A stretch of 64,000 bases of DNA from Diphasiastrum complanatum (lineage: Eukaryota; Streptophyta; Lycopodiopsida; Lycopodiales; Lycopodiaceae), in assembly GCA_029204225.1 (NCBI GenBank), contig CM055110.1:14784914-14848913 (forward strand), in the 5' to 3' direction. Positions within the stretch are counted from its first letter, which is position 1, and the number at the start of each line of letters is the position of its first letter. The notes under the pieces were generated by a model. That model saw only the letters and a program-made list of their open reading frames with translations, had not been told where the DNA came from and ran no database searches. Both the position numbers and the translations under genes were made by a program. Of this stretch, positions 13,301 through 24,900 are shown one piece after another.

Positions 13301-15812
13301 CTATGTAACTCACAGTTTGTCGTTCTTACATAACGGCTGACTCATTGAATTGAATGGAAATGCGGATATTTCTTCTCCTTATATACTTTTTGCTTTAGAA
13401 ACAGTTAAATGCATGGACATTGTTGATTGTAATTCATGCATATGTTGGTTAAAGGATTTCACTTATCATGAGGAATGCAATTTGCAAAGTTATAACATGT
13501 AGGTAGCGTTAATGTCTAACAACCTAATACAATAAAATTCGTCGGAAGGTGAAACCTTTAGAAAACTTAGACAAAAATTTAACGATGTTTTTCCAGAACA
13601 GCTTCCTGAGGGTTTCCCCCTCTAGGGGAGTCGACCACAGTATTAAACTCCTTCCTGGTAGCTCGCCTCCATCATTGTATCCTTACAGGGTGAGTACTAC
13701 CAAAGAGGATGAAGTTTATAGGCAACTACAAAATAATCTTAAGATGGGCCATGTTAGGCCTAGTAAGTCCCCTTGTGGGGTTCCAGTTATTTAGTTGATA
13801 AAAAAGGACGGAGATACTCGTTTGTGTGTAAAACTTTTACAAGTTACATAAGTTAATGATTAAAAACCGTTACCCTTTACCTCGAATGGATGAACTGGTT
13901 GATCAGTTACATGGTGCAAAGTACTTCACCAAAATCGATTTGAGATCAAGGTATCAGGTTGGAAATTGACCCAAAAATAAAGTCCGTCAGGTGCATGAAG
14001 GACCAATTCCTCAAACCATCTGGGAAGGGAGCTTAAGTCCTTGTTGGGCTTAACGGGGTTTTCTCATAGATTTATCATGGGTTATGCAATAATTGCATTG
14101 CCTTTGACAAATGTCCTCAAAGAATTTATAGTCCTCCGGTTACTTGGACTGAAGAGATGAATCAGAGTTTTGAGAGCCTCAAACATTGCTTCTACAACAC
14201 CTATTTTACACACAGTGGATTGAGACGGATGCCAGTGACTATGCTATAGGTGCAGTCCTATATCAGGATGGTAGACCGGTTTCTTTTGAGAGCAAGAGGC
14301 TAGATCCTATTTAAAGGCAGTATTCCACCTACGACAAGGAGCTTTTTGTTGTTATTCATATTTGTATGGCTCCCAATTTACCATAGTAATAGACCATCAA
14401 GCATTAAAGTATATAAACAATGCGATTGACCTTTGGATCGTAAAGCCAAATGATTAGAAATACACCAAGAATTTCATTATGACATTGAGTACCGGAGTGT
14501 CGTGGATGCCTTAAGCCGGATTGGAGAGGTTAATCAGTTAAGCTTTTCTGAGATCCAATCTGAGTTATATTTGTCCTTAAGAGATTTGTGTAAGACCGAT
14601 AGGTACTTCGATCGTATTTGGCTAGACGTCCTGGCAGGTTCTTCTAGATCTAGTGGTGAACTTGAAATGCAGGATTCCAAGATTTCTCCTCAGGACAAGA
14701 TATTAAGAGACTATTCCATAAGGAATGGGTTACTTTTCCGGAATGGAAAAGTTTGTGTGCCAGAAAATGATGATATTAAGGCCCAAATCCTGCATGAATG
14801 TCATGACAGCCCATGTGCTGTGCACCCTGGCTCACAAAGAGCGCATGACCTTATAAAAAGGAACTTTTATTGGCCAAATCTAAAAAGTCACATGGAGGCA
14901 TACGTTCACAAGTGCGCACAATGCCAAGTAAATAAAGTTGAAAGACTTAAGGTAGCTGGTTTATTAATGCCCTTGGAAATTCCCGAAAGAAAGTAGGAAG
15001 GTATTTCCATGGATTTTGTGGTTGGGCTACCTCAGACGGGGAAGCAAAATGATGCTATTTGGGTTATAGTTAATAGACTAACCAAAATGGCGCAATTCAT
15101 TCCAACCAAGCAGTCTGTCAAAGCTTATGAACTTGCGCAACCACGAATGCACCCTCCTTCACCAAAATTTGATCTATGCTCGCTGCCACCTTGTTAGAGA
15201 TCTAAACACCACAGTAGGGCAAACACTAACTGATTCACCCAACCTTGCCTACTCCCTGATATGGAGTAAGCCCCTCCTAGCCCAGTGTGAGGACTGGTAG
15301 CATGCATACTGCCAAGTGTCGGCCACGTGGCCGACTACACGTCAGGACCCAACATGGGGCCCTATCCTGCTGACAGGGTTCCTATGCTGTTTTAGGCCCT
15401 CCATGGCTATGGACCGTGCCGGGGCACACTACTCACATTGTCTTGCCCTGTTGGACGTGTACGCTAAACACGCCCCTAACTGTGGTATCTGGCCTCCTTT
15501 GTTCTCTAGGGTTCGGCATTGGTTACAGGCTCGTAACACTCCCTCCCCCTTAAGAACCATCTTGGTCCTCTAAGACAAAGTCTGGAAAAATCTTGCAAAG
15601 GACACTGCCTTTTTCCCAAGTGGCATTCTGAACAGGCTGATCGTTCCACTTGATTAGATATTCTTGGTATAGAGTATGACGAGTCTGCGTCTCTCTACTA
15701 CCAAGGATCTCCTCTGGTTCATGTGGAGGTTGCTGAGAATCCAGTCAATCTTTCTTCTTGTTCTAGTCAGAATCTAAGGTACATCTTTTTCCGTTCCGAA
15801 AAGACGTTAATA

Positions 15813-15905
<93 letters not shown>

Positions 15906-18900
15906 GATCATAACTTTATATGCGCAAGTTTTGGCGCGCTTCAGAGACGGTAGTGGCTGGTCCCCTCATATACATTCTACCATTGGAGTGAAGCATGGCT
16001 GTCCCTTATCACCCACTCTCTTTGCATTATATATTGATCATCTCGAGCGGATTATTCATGAGGAAGGTGGAGAGGGTTGTTCTCTAACAAACATTATTAT
16101 CCCCATTCTATTATATACTGATGATGTGGTTCTTCTCTCATCCTCTGCAGTTGGTTTACAGAGGCACCTTTCTGCTTTACATCATTTTTGTCAGCTTTGG
16201 GAATTGACGGTTAACAGTAAGAAGATTAAGATTATGGTGTTCAACACTAATAAGCAGCATATGAGAGATGGGGTATTCTACTATGACGGGCTGCCCATGA
16301 TCGTGACCTCTTACACCTATTTGGGAGTCCTTTTCTCTGGTCCACTGCTCACATTTCGACCAGCAGCCCTCACCAGGCTCTGTAAGGGGCATACCGCTCT
16401 TGTTCATATGGAGAGATTTTGCTCCACATACTATGTGCGGGACCCTGCTACCAGATGCTTACTATTTTCTGCTATTGTATCCCCAGTTGTTTTATATTCT
16501 GCTGAGACTTGGTGCCCTGATTTATCACGCTATACATGGAGGGATCTTACTCGTATCCAGATACATGGAGGGATGCTCAACAGGATGATCCGGGCTAAGC
16601 CCTCGGTGCCACATGATATGATACTAGCGGAATTTGCTTCCCCTCCCTTAGTTATCAGTGCTATGTTTCTGATCATTACCTTTCTTCACAGGGTATCAGA
16701 TTTCGATACTTCCAGATACGTTGTTGCTGCTCTCACTTCATCTCGTACCATTGCTGGCCACGAAGCCAAGCATTCTTGGTATAGTAGTGTCTCAGCCCTT
16801 CTTCAGACTTGGGGGTTATCTGCACTTGATCTTCCGAGCGGGGCCCATGCTTATATCAAACGGCAGATTTACCGGAGCTACATACGCACTATATGGTCAC
16901 ATCCCGATCCGAATAGGGTCAAGATACATTTTTATGGCACACATCTATTACGGATGGACGCTACGGGCATGCCTATCCTTCCAGCTTATCTTACACAGCC
17001 GCTATCCTTTGGTCTGAGATACCATATGGGACAGTTTCGAGTCTCCTCTCACCAGTTTGTTATCGAGACAGGTAGATACACAGACACTCCCAGATTGCAG
17101 AGGATATGTCAGCTTTGCTCTCTTCGGGAGGTGGAGAATGAGTTTCATTTCATCTTTTGTTGTTCAGTATATGATGAGATCAGAGGACGATATCATTGTT
17201 TATACAGAGATACTCCTCTCACGCTGAGATCCTTCCTCGAGTATCCATACCCCAGATGTGTAGGTCTTCTTTTGAGAGAGATGTATACCCTACGAGCTTC
17301 ACTTCTACCTACACTTTCAGATACGGATCACAGTCAGGCTCATATTACCCAGTTCTTCCAAAAGCGAGACAAAGAGGATATTTCAGTTGAGGATTTTGAG
17401 ATCCCCATTCGAAGATCGAAGACACAAAGAGTTTCACACATTTCTGCTAGATCCAGGGCTACCCAGTCTTCATGTGCTTCCCGCCAACTTACATCACGCT
17501 CCACTACTACCATCACTCATTACTTTCAGCTCACTTGTAGCTAATCTCCTCCGCAGAGCAGGTGGTTAAGCTCTTGCATGGTAACCTCACAAGCTGGTGG
17601 TCAAGCTTTTGATACTCTTTCTTAGAGATAGAGAGATAGATACACTAGTACTTTTCTTTTCATTAGTAAATAAGTCTGTATGCGGACAATGCTTCTCACG
17701 CTTGTACTCTCTTTTTGTCTTATGTACCTTTTGGTACCAAAAGACGTTAATAATAATTCTAATTCTAATTCTAATTCTCTCTCCACAGGATATCAAAGTT
17801 AGATACTTCCAGATATGTTGTTGCTACTCTCACTTGATCCCTCACCATTGCTGGACAGGGAGCCAAGCATTCTTGGTATGGCAGTGTCTCAGCCCTTCTT
17901 CAACTTGGGGCATATCTGTACGTGATCTTCCGAGCGGGACCCATGCTTATATCAGACAGCAGATTTATCGGAGATAAATACGCACTATATGGTCACAACC
18001 TGACCCTGATAGGGTCAAGATACATTTCTACGGCACACATCTACTACGGTTGGATACTACAGGCTTTCCTATCCTTCCAACATATCTTACACAGCCACTA
18101 TCTTTTGGTCTGAGGTACCGTATGGGACAGTTGTGAAAGATTTCAGATCCTTAAGATCCAATCTACTTGAATGATCTTTGGTTAGAAAGAGAAATACACT
18201 ACCAATCTCACCAATGTAGAAAAATCAGCATCTACACACAAAATGAGATGCAAACACCAATAGAACTTGATCAAACTTGAATGAAATGATTATGTACTGT
18301 TGTTGTCCGTACAAAACCAGCAAGCTACTGTATTTCACACGTGTGGATCCAAAAATAGCAAATATAGATTATTCTACACATAGAATTGCAAGCAATCACC
18401 AAGATAGTGCACCAATGGATAGTAGAACCCAAGAGAACCATGTATAAGCATGAAATGAGATAGAGAAGAGAGAAGATTGCTCTCTCCACGAGTTACATCC
18501 TTTTATAGCAGGTCCAAACCCTATTTGGCCACTTGGCTTTCCCTCCAAAATGCTAACCCTACTAATTTTGGGTCTAGATTCAATGTACCCAACTATTCAA
18601 ATTGAATCTACTCAAACTCGCATTCTAACTTTCCCACACTTTCAAAAAGTGTTTATTCAAATGAAATTTAGACTAATGAACTTTGAAAAGTCAACCATAA
18701 AGTCTAAAACAAGTTTTGGCCTCAATATGCCAAATATGAAAATATTGCAAAATGTGATGAAACTAGTTGAATCTTTCACACTCCCTCTTCAACTAGTTTT
18801 AGCATAAACTTTGATAACACTCCAAGTGAAGTCCTATGCTTCATGAATAAGTCTTTTCCCAATGCTTTGGTGAAGATATCAACGACACATTCCCTTGAAG

Positions 18901-21900
18901 ACATGTTGAAGCTCCACCTCCTTTGCAATGACTCGCTCCCTCACAAAATGATATTGTGTCTCAATATGCTTGCTCCTAGCATAGTTTTTGACGATAGAAC
19001 TTTGATCCATCATAAGAATGATCTTCTTCCTAAGAATAGATCTCCTTTCAATGATCATGTAATGCTCAAAATAGAAACAACCATATTTGATATAGAGAAT
19101 AGTGTCCACTTGGGATGCTTCACTATTTCTTACATCAATTTTACATATCAAGATGTAACTAGAACATGAAGAATCAAATAGAATGTAAATGAAATGATTC
19201 CACCATGCTTCCAACTCTGAACTCTCTGGAAAAATACAGCAAACAACCGATAAATGTGAGTGATCAACTTTTGCTTGCATGTCTCCTCCGCCTTTGTCCT
19301 TTGTTGCCATGTATCCACCATGATACTCCATGAATGAGCCTCCATCTTCATCTTGCCATAAGATGCCATCAAGCCTTGATGACTTGACCATGAATGAGTG
19401 ACACAATGAACCTCCAATAGCTTCATTTCCATCAGCAAAACCAGCCAAGAATGCTAGTACAAATCCAACATCAAAACAATTTCACCAATGTAGCTAGTTT
19501 TACCATATCTTGACAATTTGCACACATCCACATGAAAATGCTCAAACATGAGATAGAACAAGTAAAGTAAACTTGAACAACACTTCCTTGCTGCTCCTTT
19601 GACCTTACTTGAGTATTCAATATGCTGCAAAAACAAATCCATAACATCTTTGCCAATTACCTCTCCTTTGATGCTCTTGACTAGCTCCAAATTGCCACCT
19701 TCCTTTTGACTAGTTGAAGCGCTTTGAGATCAACTTCTTGATCTTCAACTTGATCATCAAAGTCATTGAACAAACTTTGTTTTCCAGATCCATTACTTGA
19801 TTTTACAACAAGATAACATCCATCCACTTGCATAGCTCCATCTACACAAGAAGATCCTCCAAAAGATGTTTCACTCTTCATAAGAGTTTGATACTCAAGA
19901 TCCATTGCTTGGATCCACTCCTCTTCTTTCCTTGCTTGATCTACAATTGTAGGCTCATCCAAAGAGGTTAGGAAAGCAACATAATTTTTAGAAACTACTT
20001 GCTTACCCTTTCGATCATATGTGAGCCTTGAAGGTACTTGTCTTTCTCTTGATGTTCTCCTTGGCTTTTGACTTGATGAAGGTCCATCATCACCACCATC
20101 CAAAGTAAGATCCTTCTCATCAACATCAAGAATGTTAGATCCATCCACTCTACCATCAATCATGCTTGAAGACACCTTTGGAATGTTCCCCTCATAAAAA
20201 ATGACATCTCTACCAACAATCACTTTGTTAGTAGAAGGAATGTAAACCTTGTAGGCTTTACTCACCTCACTATATCCAACAAAAATACCTCTTCTTGAAG
20301 ATGGATCCTCCTTGGTTCTATCATCAAGAGTAATGTTGACATAGCATGTGCATCCAAAGGTTCTTAGAAAGTTGACACTCGGCCTCATTGAATAGCATCT
20401 CAAAAGGTGTCCTTCCATCCAAAATAGCACTCGGCCACCTATTGCACAAGAAATTGACACACAACAAAGCTTGATCCCAAAATGGTTTGTTAAGATTAGC
20501 ACTTAACCTCATAGCTTTAGCACTTTCACATAAAATCCTATTTTTTCCTTTCAGCCACTCCATTTTGTTGTGGGGTCCTTGATGTTTTATACTCCCTCTT
20601 GATCCCATGCTCATCACAAAAGGCCTTGAACTTGTTAGATATGTACTCACCACCATTGTCACCTCTCAAGCACTTGATCTTTGTGGAAAATTGGTTCTCC
20701 CTTGCATTCTTGAACTTGAGAAAGACATCATACACTTCATCCTTGCTCTTTAGTAGATAAGCCCAACAAAATCTACTAAAATCATCAATGAATATTACAT
20801 ACATCTTAGCTCCAATATTGCTAATTGTAGTAAATCCATGAATATCCGAATGTACAAGTTGAAAAGGCTTTGTAGATCTAGAAATAGATCTAGTATAAGG
20901 TAGTCTATGTGACTTAGACAAAGCACAAGACTCACAAACATGCTTGAAATCACTTAAGGAACTTGGAAGACCAATCACAACCTTCTTCCTTGCCATTACC
21001 TCCAATGACTTGAAGTTGAGGTGTCCCATCCTTTTGTGCCAAACCTCTTGAATAGAAATTTGCTCCCTTGCAACACATCCAACTTGGTTAGCAATAACAC
21101 AAGCATCAAGTTTGAACAACTTCCCTTGCCTTTTACCTTTTCCAATCAAGACATCCTTCCTTTTGATCAAACAAGCATCTCCATCAAACTCCACCTTGAG
21201 GCCTTTACTTAGCATTTGACTCACACTAAGCAAATTCTTGGTAATAGATGAAATAAACAAGACATCCTCCAAATGAACATTCCTATTTGTACAGAGAGAA
21301 ATAGGAATTGTGCCAATCCCTTTGATTGCACACTCACCATCATTGGCCCTGTAGATCACCCTCTTGTCATCTCCATATGCCAACAAAGAAGCTCCACTAT
21401 CAATCCACCAAGGATCTAGATCTCCATCATTAGCAAGCATACATCATCATTTGTATCTTGAACATCCAAACCATCCTCATCAAGAGTAAGATTACCTTGT
21501 TTGTCTCCTTGATCTCTCTTCTTCTTGTAGCACTCACTTGCAAAGTGTCCTTTGATGCCACAATAGAAGCACTTGAGCTTTGATCTATCCTTCTTTTTGC
21601 CACTTGAAGAAGCATCCACTTGATCTTGCCCTTTAGACCACTTACTTTTGGTTTTGCCCTTGAATTTGCCCTTTGTGAACATAGCATCCTCTTGAAGTGT
21701 CGATGTAGATCTACCTCTTGCTTGAAGCCTGTATTCCTCATTGATCAGGATCTCTTGAAGATCCATCAAACTTGGCAAAGTCTTTTGAATAGCAATACTT
21801 TGAAGAATGTTAGCATGAGCATCCAACAAGCCATTAAGAATCACTTGAATAAGCTCTCCTTCCTTAATGCTTTCATCTATGCAAGCTAACTCATCATTCA

Positions 21901-24900
21901 ATGCTTTCATTCTCAAAACAAAAGTACTTGGACTTTCTTCATTCTTTTGCAAACAAGAAAAGATTTGTCTTCTTAGAGTCAACACTCTAGAAGTAGACTT
22001 GGATTCATAAAGTTTTTTCAATGAATTCCAAACTTCCAGAGATGATGTGCACTTACCAACTTCCTTGAGAAGTTCATTGGTAACATTCATCTTTATCATG
22101 TGTAGAGCCTTCTTGGCCCTCTTGTCATACCTCACTTGATCTTGTTGTGTTGTTGGTCTCTCCTCAAAACCTACAACAATATCCAAAACATCATTCATCT
22201 CAAGAAGTGACTCCATCCTCACTTTTCACAATGAATAGTTACTTGAGGTAAGCCTATCATTGGCTACCAACATGACTCCAATTGAGGTTGCCATGTAGCA
22301 ATGACCTGATCTTCTCTTTCAACCTGCTTCAATGCACAAAGCACTCCTTTGAACAACAACAAATGCTTTCAAAAGAAATCACCAAGATTTGAAACTATCT
22401 CACAAATTCTCTTCTAGCACTTATCCAAGCAAATCAACACATAGAATCATGGAATCTTGATCAACCTATGATCTATCCTCAATCTAATGACTTTTGCAAC
22501 TTCCTAAGATTGAAACACACTCAAATGAAGTCCAACAACCTCACTATCTAGAGATCCAATCAAAATTAGGGTTTTGATAAAATCACAAAAAATTGACTAT
22601 TCCAAATCTACATGCAAATAATAAAAATTTGATATGCAATCTATAAGCCACCACTTAGGCTCATCCAATGATCCAAAAATCGGCCAAATCCAATATGTGA
22701 ATTCAAAAATCGGAATTGATCAAGTATATTGACCTATTTAGTGTTTTGATCTACAAAAATCCAATCTACAAAAGCAAAAAACTCGATTTTGATGTAGAAT
22801 CCTCTCTAGCATGCTCTAGACTTGATATCTTCACCAAATCATTGATAAATCTGATTTCCTCCTTCATAACCTGAAACACAAGCTTTGATACCATGTGAAA
22901 GATTTCAGATCCTTAAGATCCAATCTACTTGAATAATCTTTGGTTAGAAAGAGAAATACTACCAATCTCACCAATGTAGAAAAATCAGATAACTGGTTAT
23001 GCACTGGGCTTTGGCTGGAAATTTAGTGATGACAGGGGGATACAGGTCCAAAGGAGATTGCAAGGGATTTCAAGACATGCCATCAAGCTTCTAGCTAATT
23101 TCTATCAGCTAACTTTCCACTGTGATGTTGACCCATTCATGAGATAGTCCCAGAAGCTGGAATTAAAAAAACTTAAATATTACCTAGATGTTGCCTATCA
23201 CTTATTTGTCTTACTTATACAAAGACAAGGAAAGTATTATTAGACAAGCAAGTATTTGGCCCCTGTTTGTGTCTGATGTGAACCTGTTTTTCTCCTAATA
23301 AGTTCGTTACAGAAGGGATTAGCCCAAGGCCTGATTAAACTGTGAGCACAAGATCCAAGTGTATCTTTAATCTGGATCAGGTTTGCACAATACGACTTGC
23401 AAGAAATGCTATATGATATTACATAGAACAGAAAAACAGTATATTGGAACACAAACAGTTAAGGAGGGAAAAAAGCTCTATGCTATATAATATATATGCG
23501 TAAAAGATTCATGTAATGATGCAAAAAGCTGTGGCTGCGAATAGCTTCCTGTAAAAATGTCAAAGAGCGTAGTACCTGCTGGTGTGTAATTTTAATCGCT
23601 TGATACAAGTCATGTTTAGTCCATGTAACCAAAGAATCCTTCTCTGCTCAACAGGCACAAGAATGATCAGTTCTCCAAGGCCAAGGTCTTGCATTTGTAC
23701 AATTAAACTCATAGCCACTAGTGACTATATATGCATCAAAGTTGTTTAAAAATAATGGACACAGTAATGGGACTATTACCTGAAGCAACTGATAGGGAAT
23801 CTTTTACAGTTAACAATGAAGAGACATTAGCTTGTGCAGCCTCATCTCCTACATTTGTATCCAAAAGCACAATTTCCCTTTCACTGCAGCAGCCATTGAT
23901 GTACTTCAGTATCTAAACATTTCATGAACCAGATAAACTGTAGTATCTTTTACATATAAGTCACACTTTTGAAAGGACAGATTGCATTCTAAAGATGGCA
24001 CAAGTGTGTCCTATACATTTTTCCACCATATGAAATTGTCTGACAAGCACGTAGTAGCAGTAGCAAAAACACAAAGCATATACAAACTGGGCAAAAAGAA
24101 CTTAATTCACTTCTTTCTAAACAATAATAGATTAACAACGACCTGTTAAATAAGGTGGTGGTGAATCCTACTGGAAAACTGAGAAACTGGTGTCGTATGT
24201 AAGGCAAGACAAATCATATTTGTGATTGAAGTTTCAAACTAGATCAAGCAGTCAAGGATATTGCATCCACCGTTGCATGGACGGCATGCACATCCGCGGC
24301 AACACCCACCATGAGAAGAACCTCAACCATAATCTGCTAAGCCCTCTGAATTAACCAGCTCTCATATAATCTTCCTTTTTGTTAAAGGGGACTCCTCAAG
24401 CTGATCATGAAAGGCTGGCTGTCATACAAATGGGGAGCACTGCGTTATCTCAAAAAGAGGATTTTACCCTGGATCAGAGATCTTAGAGAGAGTGAAGGCC
24501 ATTCAAGGAATAGAGATAGTTATTTAATCTGTAACTAGCTAATTAAGATCATTGCACACGGTGCGCCATTACTGTGAACCATTCTTGGGCACAGGATTGT
24601 GATCTGATCGTTGTACTCACAACTGCTTAATTCAAATTCTCTATTCTTCTTATGTGTCTTCCACTACGAATGCTTTCTGATAATTTTCTTTCTCTATTGA
24701 CACACACAATTCGGAATGTCTAATCTCGAAGGAAGCATGGCTGTCTTAGACACCTAATTATTTGCTCCCTTCATGGTTGTCTCTGACACCTACCAAGACA
24801 TTCCTCCATTCGATCCAAGTAAATACTATTGTTGTAGTTTTGGTAAAGATCTTGTAAACTTCTCTATGTTGGAGTTGTGCTTTCTATTCCGCACCTAATC

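Larger units (their letters stand above)
12120..15191 (+). mobile_element. Decayed Ty3/Gypsy LTR retrotransposon (internal region)
   Basis: Gag, zinc knuckle, protease, RT, RNase H and integrase remnants occur in Gypsy order on the plus strand, with many stops. No LTR of its own is identifiable on the left. On the right it stops inside integrase, where a minus-strand LTR begins at 15192, so it was cut by, or fused to, another element. Confidence 0.88.
18132..22990 (-). mobile_element. Ty1/Copia element, minus strand, RT core deleted and 5' LTR truncated
   Basis: Minus-strand order: 97-bp 5' LTR remnant (22990-22894), primer site (22893-22882), Gag, protease and integrase, start of RT, a gap where the RT core should be, RNase H remnant, polypurine tract, complete 3' LTR (18780-18132). 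Gag, protease and integrase motifs look intact, so the copy is fairly young, but it cannot be autonomous. Confidence 0.9.
1353..23575 (-). other. Putative BOP1 intron 11, 22.2 kb, filled with nested transposable elements
   Basis: Bounded by a CAG|GTAC donor (reading leftwards from 23576) and a TTGCAG acceptor before 1352. Exon 11 ends in phase 0 and the candidate exon 12 begins in phase 0. The interval holds at least four LINE copies or fragments, two Gypsy-type elements and one Copia element in both orientations. The stretches 1353-1920 and 2270-2930 show only simple TG-rich sequence and nothing recognisable. Confidence 0.7.

Noticed and set aside
15723-15953. Plus-strand Leu-Ser-rich frame
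   Set aside because: Translation of the CT run and of the antisense of the chromodomain.
23240-23452. Continuation of BOP1 just left of exon 11
   Set aside because: The minus-strand frame here ([18 protein letters not shown]) does not match the WD40 sequence that should follow HQQ; the match was found at 1352-1290 instead.
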